Shown in pieces: positions 1 to 5,055 of a DNA stretch of 5,055 nt. Source of the stretch: JBEKCP01 sp050014815 (lineage in GTDB: Bacteria > Planctomycetota > Planctomycetia > Pirellulales > Thermoguttaceae); the NCBI GenBank assembly GCA_050014815.1, contig JBEKCP010000522.1, forward strand, positions 1 to 5,055, read 5' to 3'. The number at the start of each line of letters is the position of its first letter. Within the stretch, counting starts at the first letter, position 1. Below the pieces are notes generated by a model. It did not search any database and was not told the DNA's origin. It was given only the letters and a program-made list of their open reading frames with translations. Position numbers and translations under genes: made by a program.

Positions 1-1461
1 TTGGAGGAGTTGCAGGACGAGCAGATCAGCCAAATGCTGGTGCCCAAAGCGCCCGCCCAGGCCATGACGCCCGAGGAGAGGGACGAAGCGTTGCGGTTAC
101 TGCGCGACCCGAGCCTGCTCGACCGGATCGTGGCCGACTTCGATGTGGTGGGCGAGACGACCAACAAGTTGGTCGGGTATCTCGCGGCCGTCACCCGCAA
201 ACTGGACCAGCCGTTGGCTATTATCGTGCAATCGTCTTCGGCCGCCGGCAAGACATCGCTCATGGAAGCCATCCTGGCCCTCGTGCCGCCGGAGGACCAG
301 GTGAAGTATTCGGCTATGACGGGCCAGTCGCTCTACTACATGGGTGAAGACGACTTGAAGCACAAGATACTGGCGATTGTCGAAGAGGAGGGGGCCGAGC
401 GGGCGAGTTACGCCTTGAAGTTGCTCCAAAGCGAAGGGGCGCTGACCATCGCCAGCACGGGCAAGGATTCGAGCACCGGCCGGATGGTGACGCAGGAATA
501 CCGGGTGGAAGGTCCGGTGATGATCTTCTTGACCACGACCGCCATCAAGATCGACGAGGAGCTTCTGAACCGCTGCCTTGTGCTGACGGTCGATGAAAAC
601 CGCGACCAAACTCGCGCTATCCACCAATTCCAGCGGCGCCGGCAGACATTGGCCGGGCTGCTGGCCAACCAGGGCCGCAAGGAAACCCTGACGCTTCACC
701 ACAACGCCCAACGGCTCTTGCGGCCCTTGTTAGTCGCCAACCCGTTCGCCGAATCCCTGACGTTCCTGGACGACAAGACCCGCACGAGGCGGGACCACCT
801 GAAATACCTGACGCTGATCCGGGCCGTGGCCCTGTTGCACCAATACCAGCGGCCCGTCAAGACGGCCGCGCATGGCGACCAGACCGTCGAGTACATCGAG
901 GTCACGTTGGACGACATTGCTACTGCAAACCGGCTGGCCTGCGAAGTGTTGGGCCGGTCGGTCGATGAACTCCCGCCGCAAACCCGCCGGCTGCTGGGTC
1001 TCGTCGACGAAATGGTGACGGTCGCCTGCAAGCGGCTGGTCATTGACCGTGCCGACCACCGATTCAGTCGCCGGGACATCCGCGAGTACACCGGATGGGG
1101 CGACACGCAACTCAAGGTCCACCTGAAACGCCTCGAAGAGTTGGAATACCTTTTGGTCCACCGGGGCGGGCGTGGGCAATCGTTCGTCTATGAACTGCTC
1201 TACGAACCCCCGCCCGATGCCCAAACCAAGTTCCTCGCCCGCCTGATCGACGTGGAGCAACTGCGGCAGGAGTACGACGGCAACCTGGCGGGGTCGAACG
1301 GGCAGAAGTCGGGGCGCGGGCGGGGCCAAGTCGGCGTCAAGTCGGGCCGAAGTCGGCCCCGGCGAATTGCCGCAAGTCCCAATGGCGAAAGCGTCAAGCC
1401 GGCGGAAAGCCCGCTAGTGAACCAAGACGCGAATCTGGACGCAGTTTCCGTCACGTCATAG
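1..1461 (+). CDS. P-loop ATPase, C-terminal part of a primase/helicase-like mobile-element protein (5' end probably outside window)
   Basis: Seen: a 486-residue open frame starts on the first base of the window with TTG, so the true start is probably upstream. A P-loop lies at residues 78-85 (SSSAAGKT), with serine where Walker A usually has G or A. A Walker B-like stretch ILAIVEEE is at 123-130, and a sensor-1-like hydrophobic strand ends in TTT at 178-180. N190-R191 sits where an arginine finger could be. Residues about 353-398 resemble a winged helix (SRRDIREYTGWGDTQLKVHL), followed by a basic Gly/Arg/Ser-rich tail at 436-455. Family knowledge: such ATPase plus DNA-binding C-termini occur on primase/helicase-type proteins of integrated elements, often beside a tyrosine recombinase. 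Inference: it unwinds or loads onto element DNA. The recombinase gene follows 49 bases downstream on the same strand, suggesting one module. No zinc-finger or toprim domain is visible here; they could lie upstream. The ATPase call is firm, the primase link is not. Confidence 0.72.
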   Translation: MEELQDEQISQMLVPKAPAQAMTPEERDEALRLLRDPSLLDRIVADFDVVGETTNKLVGYLAAVTRKLDQPLAIIVQSSSAAGKTSLMEAILALVPPEDQVKYSAMTGQSLYYMGEDDLKHKILAIVEEEGAERASYALKLLQSEGALTIASTGKDSSTGRMVTQEYRVEGPVMIFLTTTAIKIDEELLNRCLVLTVDENRDQTRAIHQFQRRRQTLAGLLANQGRKETLTLHHNAQRLLRPLLVANPFAESLTFLDDKTRTRRDHLKYLTLIRAVALLHQYQRPVKTAAHGDQTVEYIEVTLDDIATANRLACEVLGRSVDELPPQTRRLLGLVDEMVTVACKRLVIDRADHRFSRRDIREYTGWGDTQLKVHLKRLEELEYLLVHRGGRGQSFVYELLYEPPPDAQTKFLARLIDVEQLRQEYDGNLAGSNGQKSGRGRGQVGVKSGRSRPRRIAASPNGESVKPAESPLVNQDANLDAVSVTS

Positions 1462-1469
1462 TCGTACCT

Positions 1470-1482
1470 GGGGACTGTCCCC
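1470..1482. repeat. perfect inverted repeat GGGGAC-T-GTCCCC
   Basis: Two perfect 6-base arms around a single T lie between the ATPase stop and the recombinase ribosome binding site. The single-base loop makes an RNA hairpin tight, and there is no T-run after it, so it is not a standard terminator. The dyad could be a protein-binding site or a scattered genomic repeat. From memory only, motifs of the GGGGACTGTCCCC type are recurrent in planctomycete intergenic DNA; this was not verified. Confidence 0.5.
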
Positions 1483-1497
1483 TTCCCACCAGCGAAA

Positions 1498-1501
1498 GGA
1501 G
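1498..1501 (+). promoter_or_regulatory. ribosome binding site of the recombinase gene
   Basis: GGAG inside AAAGGAGAG ends 9 bases before the ATG at 1511. It is a clear Shine-Dalgarno match and fixes the recombinase start. Neither RHS tip in this window has one. Confidence 0.75.
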
Positions 1502-1510
1502 AGCCAAGCA

Positions 1511-2488
1511 ATGCCGCGCAAAGCAGAACCGATCATCGGCGACCCCAACGATCCCCAAGGCATGATTGCCATGCTGGAGCAGTACCTTGAATGGAGGCAG
1601 GTCAAGAACTACGCGGATCGGACGATCCACACCCACCGCGATTACCTCCGCTACTTCATCAACTGGTGCGCCGTCCGCGGCGTCACGCAGCCAGCCGAAG
1701 TTACCAAGCCAATCATCGAACGCTACCAGCGATACATGTACCACTACCGCAAGAAGAACGGCGACCCGCTGAGCTTCCGCAGCCAGCATGGCCGCTTGGT
1801 GTCGATCCGCGGCTGGTTTCGCTGGATGGCCCGCCACAACCACATCCTCTACAATCCGGCCAGCGACATCGAACTGCCGCGGGTCGAGCACCGCTTGCCG
1901 AAGTTCGTCTTGACGGTGAGCGAAGCCGAGCAGGTGATCAACCAGCCCAACGTGAACGATCCGCACGGGCTCCGCGACCGCGCCATCCTCGAAACTTTCT
2001 ACTCGACGGGCATCCGGCGGATGGAAATGGTCGGCCTTCGCCCCTACGACCTGGACGTGGAGCGGGGCGTGCTCATGGTCCGCCAGGGCAAGGGCAAGAA
2101 GGATCGGGTGATCCCCATTGGCGACCGGGCTGTGGCGTGGGTGGAACGCTACCTGATCGAGACCCGGCCGGGCCTCTTGGTGGGCGACAGGGCGGGCGAC
2201 ACGCTTTTTCTAACCAACCGGGGTTGCCCATTTTCAACGGATCAAATGACGCAACTGGTGCGGGAATACGTCAACGCCGCCGAGATCGGCAAGAAAGGGG
2301 CCTGCCACCTCTTCCGCCACACGATGGCGACCCTGATGCTGGAAAACGGGGCCGATGTCCGGTTCCTGCAAGCCATGCTGGGCCACGTCCGCTTGGATAC
2401 CACGTCGATCTACACCCAGGTATCCATCCGCAAGTTGAAGGAAATCCACACGGCCACCCACCCGGCCCGCAAAGAGCGCTCTCCTTGA
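1511..2488 (+). CDS. XerD-like tyrosine recombinase / integrase, complete
   Basis: A 325-residue protein, close to the usual 300-330 of XerC/XerD-type recombinases. The N-terminal SAM-like core-binding domain covers about residues 18-115 and the catalytic domain about 130-310. The catalytic set appears complete: Arg169 (STGIRRMEM), a lysine in GKGKKDR (193-199), His266 and Arg269 (HLFRH), His292 (LGH) and the nucleophile Tyr301 (SIYTQV). The nine-residue His292-Tyr301 spacing matches XerD. Known chemistry: it cuts and rejoins DNA through a 3'-phosphotyrosine without ATP, acting as a tetramer on two sites. GGAG 9 bases upstream supports the start. It follows the ATPase gene by 49 bases and probably forms one mobile-element module with it. 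No XerC/D partner is in view, so it is more likely an element integrase than the chromosomal dimer-resolution enzyme. Its target site is not known; the repeated RHS cassette edges downstream are candidates only by proximity. Confidence 0.93.
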   Translation: MPRKAEPIIGDPNDPQGMIAMLEQYLEWRQVKNYADRTIHTHRDYLRYFINWCAVRGVTQPAEVTKPIIERYQRYMYHYRKKNGDPLSFRSQHGRLVSIRGWFRWMARHNHILYNPASDIELPRVEHRLPKFVLTVSEAEQVINQPNVNDPHGLRDRAILETFYSTGIRRMEMVGLRPYDLDVERGVLMVRQGKGKKDRVIPIGDRAVAWVERYLIETRPGLLVGDRAGDTLFLTNRGCPFSTDQMTQLVREYVNAAEIGKKGACHLFRHTMATLMLENGADVRFLQAMLGHVRLDTTSIYTQVSIRKLKEIHTATHPARKERSP

Positions 2489-2500
2489 CGGCCAGGTTCT

Positions 2501-2509
2501 TGCTATAAT
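2501..2509 (+). promoter_or_regulatory. extended -10 promoter motif (TGCTATAAT)
   Basis: A perfect TG-n-TATAAT extended -10 lies 13-21 bases after the recombinase stop. TTGACG at 2485-2490 looks like a -35 but is only 13 bases away, too short for normal use; an extended -10 can work without a -35. Transcription would begin near 2516-2517, which coincides with the ATG at 2517. This promoter would therefore make a leaderless message for the RHS tip and would not transcribe the ATG at 2508. The motif match is seen; activity is inferred. Confidence 0.5.
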
Positions 2510-3425
2510 GGAAACCATGACCTTCAGGACTCCCGTATCTACTGTCGGCGAGCACGTCCGCCTGGACGCTTTCGTAGGCGGGAAGTCGCGCCCGGCGCAA
2601 ATGTTCCTTGATACGGGACGCCTGAAGGTTTTTGGTCCCGTAAGCCGAGACGAGCGATGGGGTTGGGACGGGTCTAGCCTGGAAAGGGAGTCAGAGTCTT
2701 GTGTTGATCCGATTGCAAGCACCACCAGCCTCTACAGCTACTGCGGGGACAGCCCGACCACTTCTGTCGATCCGTCAGGGATGCTAAAGGTCGGTGACAT
2801 TGCGATCGTGACCGAGCCATACGCCGTCGCCGACAAACGGTTTACGACGCCCGCGATCACAAAGCAGGCGGCGGCCCAGGCGGCAACTGCGAACCAGGAC
2901 GTGAATAGGTTCCATATTACGATGCCAACACCGACTCGGGCTGGCGAATTCTCCGCGGAGAATTCTAAGTATGCCGCCGCCGCTGGCGGGGAGGTTGAGG
3001 CGGGGACTTATAAAGCAGTCTACGTGTCGGTGATCATCACAGCCGACATTTGCGAAAAGGACGACGCGGGAAAACCAAGCCTCGCACATGGCGTGGTCAG
3101 CGAGACGGTCGTGAAAGTGCCCGATTCTGGCGCAATTCGGACTCAGACTCTACCGCCCACACCACTCGCTGAGACGATTAAAGCAGGCTTGGCGCACCCT
3201 AAGGATGGGTTTGAAAAGGCAATCATATACGACGACTCCCCTGGTGCGGTAGCCACGTTGAAGCCGACACCGTCGGGCAATCCTTCTGGTTATCTTATGA
3301 CCGTTTCCCAAACGCTGGAGATAGACGATCCTGCCAATGTGGCGGTTAAGAAATTCAGTTGGTCAGTGGTCGTTAACGTCGGCAAGACCGGGGTCGTCAA
3401 AGTCACAGGGCCAAAGGCCGCATGA
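2508..3425 (+). CDS. RHS-family C-terminal tip without the RHS body (orphan cassette 1)
   Basis: A 305-residue protein. Residues about 66-91 carry the end of an RHS repeat-associated core (CVDPI...LYSYCGDSP....DPSG), the junction after which RHS proteins carry a variable C-terminal domain. The many YD repeats expected before it are absent, so this is a detached or truncated tip. Residues 20-69 match the second tip downstream codon for codon in phase. Residues 92-305 are not recognised. They contain an Ala/Gln-rich helix-like part (about 118-130), then alternating hydrophobic stretches suggesting beta structure (about 170-181, 262-272, 282-300). No toxin motif, signal peptide or membrane segment is apparent. 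Codon use is less GC-biased than in the ATPase gene. ATG 2508 and ATG 2517 are both possible and neither has a Shine-Dalgarno; ATG 2517 fits leaderless expression from the overlapping -10. It may be an expressed orphan tip or a decaying fragment. The RHS origin is well supported; any effector role is inference from the family. Confidence 0.65.
   Translation: METMTFRTPVSTVGEHVRLDAFVGGKSRPAQMFLDTGRLKVFGPVSRDERWGWDGSSLERESESCVDPIASTTSLYSYCGDSPTTSVDPSGMLKVGDIAIVTEPYAVADKRFTTPAITKQAAAQAATANQDVNRFHITMPTPTRAGEFSAENSKYAAAAGGEVEAGTYKAVYVSVIITADICEKDDAGKPSLAHGVVSETVVKVPDSGAIRTQTLPPTPLAETIKAGLAHPKDGFEKAIIYDDSPGAVATLKPTPSGNPSGYLMTVSQTLEIDDPANVAVKKFSWSVVVNVGKTGVVKVTGPKAA
2565..2783 (+). repeat. diverged direct repeat, copy 1 (RHS core-end segment)
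   Basis: This pairs with 4429-4653. From 2577 to 2714 the copies align over 46 codons without a gap, at about 70% base identity and 25 of 46 identical residues by hand count. Many differences are third-position synonymous changes. The segment then enters the RHS DPI...DP-G motif, where copy 1 is two codons shorter. Homology fades on both sides. Confidence 0.75.
2946..2965. repeat. perfect 20-base palindrome inside RHS tip 1
   Basis: The left arm GAATTCTCCG is followed at once by its exact reverse complement, with no spacer. It encodes GEFSAENS in frame in the tip. A perfect 10-base dyad is unlikely by chance at any one place, but inside a coding sequence it may still be coincidence. It could be an operator-like or recombinase-binding site. 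Confidence 0.6.
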
Positions 3426-3445
3426 GCTTCCAAAAGTCATAACAG

Positions 3446-3595
3446 GTGCGACTAAGAGTGAAGGTCGAGGAAGCAGCGACCCCGTGCGGCGCGTATGTCG
3501 GCGGTGGCGTCGGTCGCTTCCGCGGCGAGGTGGCTTGCCATCGCGAAAACCGCTTTGGCACTCGGCAGCAGGAACCAGACGGGAGGATACGGTGA
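3446..3595 (+). CDS. possible 49-residue ORF overlapping the lipoprotein start
   Basis: A GTG-initiated frame (GTG 3446) reads 49 codons and stops at 3593-3595. It shares one base with the lipoprotein ATG (TGATG), an arrangement typical of translational coupling. The product contains AYVGGGVGRF and is otherwise polar; no family is recognised. There is no good ribosome binding site at its start, and short open frames arise easily in GC-rich DNA. Otherwise the stretch between tip 1 and the lipoprotein holds only the lipoprotein Shine-Dalgarno. Low confidence that it is a gene. Confidence 0.15.
   Translation: MRLRVKVEEAATPCGAYVGGGVGRFRGEVACHRENRFGTRQQEPDGRIR
3581..3586 (+). promoter_or_regulatory. 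ribosome binding site of the lipoprotein gene
   Basis: GGGAGG lies 8 bases before ATG 3595. It selects this start over the much longer in-frame opening from 3337, whose first 86 codons overlap tip 1 and read as Arg/Ser-rich noise. Confidence 0.75.
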
Positions 3596-4101
3596 TGATA
3601 ACCGACGGCATAACCGGCACTCAAGACGCCAGCCGCATGCTCACGGCGACGCCCAGGTCGTTTGGCCGGCAGGTACGCCGCTATGCGGTTCTTGCCGCTC
3701 TCCTGCTGCCGGTTGGCGTAACGGGTTGCGGCGGGAAAAATGAGGCCGTTGGCCGTCGAACCAAATCGCCAAAACCCGAGCGGGTGATATCGCACGCTAG
3801 CGGCGCCGGGTCTGAGGCCGGCGAGGCTAGCCGGCTGCTAAGGGAGGGAATGACAAGCGACGAGGTATTCTCAAAGCTACGCGTCGAATGGAGTACTCTC
3901 CCATACGGCACTCTGCATCGACGGAACTACACGGTCCTAAGCGACGTTCAGCCGGGTAGGGTCATCGACCTCCATTTCTCTGGCGAGAGTGGCACCATGC
4001 GGCTAACCGGCTGGGGTGTGCGGCTGCGCTCGGCCGGAGACGACATGGTGCCGGTCGCGAGGCTGGGCGGGCGAGAAAACGGGACAGGTCCGATTAAGTG
4101 A
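3595..4101 (+). CDS. small lipoprotein with BamE/SmpA-like motif
   Basis: A 168-residue protein from ATG 3595, chosen for its GGGAGG Shine-Dalgarno; a GTG directly before it and ATG 3637 are alternatives. The N-terminus is a lipoprotein signal: basic residues (R21, R25, R28, R29), hydrophobic core 31-43, and lipobox VTGC at 42-45. Cleavage by signal peptidase II would leave Cys45 acylated at the membrane. A polar linker follows to about residue 78. LLREGMTSDEVFSKL (81-95) matches the first helix of the BamE/SmpA-like fold (GMT-x-x-EV), and residues 110-143 contain strand-like segments (GRVIDLHFSG). Many planctomycete lipoproteins carry such a domain without a known role, so participation in outer-membrane protein assembly should not be assumed. 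It lies 169 bases after RHS tip 1 on the same strand, so it could be a partner or immunity protein of that tip, from position alone. No terminator is seen after its stop. Confidence 0.78.
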   Translation: MITDGITGTQDASRMLTATPRSFGRQVRRYAVLAALLLPVGVTGCGGKNEAVGRRTKSPKPERVISHASGAGSEAGEASRLLREGMTSDEVFSKLRVEWSTLPYGTLHRRNYTVLSDVQPGRVIDLHFSGESGTMRLTGWGVRLRSAGDDMVPVARLGGRENGTGPIK

Positions 4102-4138
4102 AGATGGCGGAGTTCCGGTGACACATGACTAATTATCG

Positions 4139-4154
4139 GTAGGCGTCCGGCGGA
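4139..4154 (+). repeat. probable IS66 terminal inverted repeat
   Basis: GTAGGCGTCCGGCGG begins the remnant at the expected distance from the transposase stop and resembles the family's GTAAGCGTC-type ends. The partner repeat is missing, so the exact boundary and any target duplication cannot be confirmed. Confidence 0.45.
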
Positions 4155-4204
4155 GCACGTAGGCAGCAATCGGCGGCCGGGCGAGGGCTTGGCGGCCGCA
4201 AAGA

Positions 4205-4339
4205 TCAGGCCGGGCGCCAGCGGTGGGGAAGCAGGGCGAGAAGTTCTTCCTCGGTGGCACCGGGAAGCATCGTCGGCAGGCGGATGAGTACGTCGCGGAG
4301 GTAGACCCGGGGATCATGGCCGTGACGCTTGCAGGAGGC
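4205..4339 (-). pseudogene. IS66 family transposase, C-terminal fragment (last 44 residues)
   Basis: Read on the minus strand, the frame gives ASCKRHGHDPRVYLRDVL then IRLP...EEELLALLPHRWRPA and a stop at 4205-4207. This closely matches the C-terminal element of IS66 transposases (family pattern: ASCK-x-HG-x-DP-x-x-YLRDVL-x-R, ending LLP-x-x-W). The segment upstream in the gene (above 4339 on the + strand) reads FACP instead of the expected residues. The DDE catalytic domain and the accessory IS66 genes are absent. It is too short and lacks a start, so no product is expected. It marks a past insertion between the two RHS cassettes. Confidence 0.82.
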
Positions 4340-4386
4340 CGGGCATGCAAAAAGGGGGCGGGAATCTTTGATGCGACCCGACGCGG

Positions 4387-5055
4387 CAGGTGCGCACGTG
4401 CCTACGCTCTGAACCCCGCCAAGGGTCAGCGGCCTTTCTAGGCGGAAACTCGCGCCGGGGTGAATTCATTCTTGACGCCTGCATGCGGCAGGTCGAAGGT
4501 CACGTAAGCCGGGAATGCCAATGGGGTTCCGACGGAGCTTGCCTGGAGAGGGCGTCGGGGTCTTGTGTTGATCCGATCTCCTATAGGGGCGGGATGAACC
4601 TCTACGAGTATTGCGACAATTCGCCCGTCAACCGCACCGACCCGCTGGGACTGCAAGAGGTGCCCATTGACCCCGTTGGGGTCTTGTACGACGAGGCGAT
4701 TAAGGAGGCGATGGCTGGTGCCGCCAACAAGGCGGCGACGGAATGCAAGATTCCCCGGGACATAGGGGTGGACATTCAGCTCAACGGCGGCGCGTTGGAA
4801 GGCAGCTTCGACGTTCAGACCCCGCAAACCACCTCAAGCGCTCTTGGGTTCGATACGGGCCCAGTGGATCACGCTCTTGAGGCTATCGAGGGGAGCGCTG
4901 CCGGACAAGGGCAGAGCCACACCTTCATTGGCCATATCCAGTATTGGCCGGGCTCACCCAATCTTACCCCGCGTCCTATGAATTGGCTCTTCACCCTCCG
5001 CGTTACTGTTACCGGTCCCAGCCACAACTTTTCGAGGATCATATTCTCGAAAGGC
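4387..5055 (+). CDS. RHS-family C-terminal tip, cassette 2 (3' end beyond window)
   Basis: The frame is open from the stop at 4369-4371 to the last base, so the gene continues past the window. GTG 4387 is the only common start codon before the homology with tip 1 begins at 4429; ATG 4483 and ATG 4594 are alternatives, and none has a convincing Shine-Dalgarno. Counting from GTG 4387, residues 15-64 match tip 1. Residues 61-89 are a good RHS core ending (CVDPISYRGGMNLYEYCDNS then P...DPLGL), nearer the family consensus than tip 1. After it the protein is unrelated to tip 1: a helix-like DEAIKEAMAGAANKAA segment, then Gly/Thr-rich beta-like sequence (GVDIQLNGGALEGSFDV; WLFTLRVTVTG). No toxin family or catalytic motif is recognised. 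As in tip 1, the long YD-repeat body is missing. Its left flank is IS66 debris, so it may be a truncated or orphan tip rather than an active gene. Confidence 0.6.
4429..4653 (+). repeat. diverged direct repeat, copy 2 (RHS core-end segment)
   Basis: Partner of 2565-2783. The homology begins with AAFLGGNSR against DAFVGGKSR in copy 1 and runs in the same frame through VSR, WG-DG, LER, S-S-CVDPI and the LY-YC--SP----DP-G ending. Upstream of 4429 no similarity to copy 1 is apparent; downstream of 4653 it is lost within a few codons. Confidence 0.75.

Larger units (their letters stand above)
4139..4339 (-). mobile_element. IS66-family element remnant (one end plus transposase tail)
   Basis: The segment contains the C-terminus of an IS66-type transposase on the minus strand. 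It ends outward at GTAGGCGTCCGG (4139-4150), which resembles the GTAAGCG... terminal repeats of IS66 elements with one A-to-G change. The 66 bases between the transposase stop and this end fit an IS66 non-coding tail. Beyond about 4339 the transposase match stops abruptly and no second terminal repeat is found, so the element is a truncated, dead remnant. In the gene-free stretch 4102-4428 nothing else is recognised: 4102-4138 and 4340-4428 hold no clear feature. Confidence 0.7.

Noticed and set aside
97..711. Minus-strand ORFs opposite the ATPase (also 730-1329 and 696-1115)
   Set aside because: They mirror the GC-rich codons of the ATPase gene, show no domain and have no ribosome binding sites.
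2485..2490. TTGACG as a -35 box for the promoter at 2504
   Set aside because: The spacing to TATAAT is 13 bases instead of about 17, and it overlaps the recombinase stop; it is probably incidental.
1591..2508. Long + strand ORF (305 codons) in another frame of the recombinase gene
   Set aside because: Pro/Arg/Gly-rich shadow of a well-supported tyrosine recombinase; it has no motif of its own.
3410..3420. GGCC-AAA-GGCC near the end of tip 1 as a terminator
   Set aside because: The stem is only 4 bases, there is no T-run, and it lies before the stop codon.
3337..3594. Upstream extension of the lipoprotein frame back to ATG 3337
   Set aside because: It overlaps tip 1, reads as Arg/Ser-rich noise and would bury the signal peptide in mid-protein; ATG 3595 has a good Shine-Dalgarno.
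4394..4404. Possible second IS66 terminal repeat (GTGCCTAC)
   Set aside because: Only about six terminal bases match the inverted complement of the end at 4139; too weak.
2489..4440. Integron cassette array with attC sites
   Set aside because: The recombinase is plain XerD-like without a recognised integron-integrase insert, and no attC-like imperfect dyads flank the tips.
4223..4441. 72-codon + strand ORF across the IS66 remnant
   Set aside because: It overlaps the transposase tail in antisense and matches nothing recognisable.
4669..4683. GACCCC-GTT-GGGGTC hairpin as a terminator
   Set aside because: It lies inside the open tip 2 frame and has no T-tract; most likely a by-product of codon content.
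4438..4827. 129-codon minus-strand ORF opposite RHS tip 2
   Set aside because: The + strand carries the RHS core ending and an in-phase match to tip 1, so this is an antisense shadow.

Overview
The window is GC-rich (roughly 60% by eye) and looks like an accessory region of a Planctomycetes-type genome. That placement is an inference from four things seen together: an AAA-like ATPase paired with a XerD-type recombinase, tips of RHS-family proteins, a short lipoprotein with a GMT-x-x-EV motif, and an IS66 remnant. No rRNA, tRNA, CRISPR array or housekeeping gene is visible.

Layout, all genes on the + strand unless noted. Positions 1-1461 hold the C-terminal 486 residues of a P-loop ATPase, probably the helicase-like end of a larger primase/helicase-type protein cut by the window edge. 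After a 49-base gap containing a perfect GGGGAC/GTCCCC inverted repeat comes a complete tyrosine recombinase (1511-2488) with all expected catalytic residues. Together they look like the replication/integration module of a mobile element. Twenty bases further on, behind an extended -10 promoter motif, lies an RHS C-terminal tip without the RHS body (2508-3425). A lipoprotein gene with a clear lipobox and a BamE/SmpA-like motif follows (3595-4101). Positions 4139-4339 are the end of an IS66-family element on the minus strand: a probable terminal repeat plus the last 44 residues of the transposase. From about 4387 to the right edge runs a second RHS tip, unfinished in the window.

The main hidden structure is that the two RHS tips are related only at their beginnings. 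Positions 2565-2783 and 4429-4653 form a diverged direct repeat. An ungapped 46-codon block shows about 70% nucleotide identity by hand count, and the RHS core ending (DPI...LY-YC--SP----DP-G) follows. After that the two proteins diverge completely. This is the architecture of swapped or displaced RHS C-terminal cassettes, as known for polymorphic-toxin tips. The homology also starts at the same place in both copies. One copy abuts the recombinase gene and the other abuts the IS66 remnant, so cassette shuffling by recombination or transposition is a reasonable but unproven reading. The lipoprotein between the tips could be a partner (for example immunity) gene of the first tip; this is speculation from position only.
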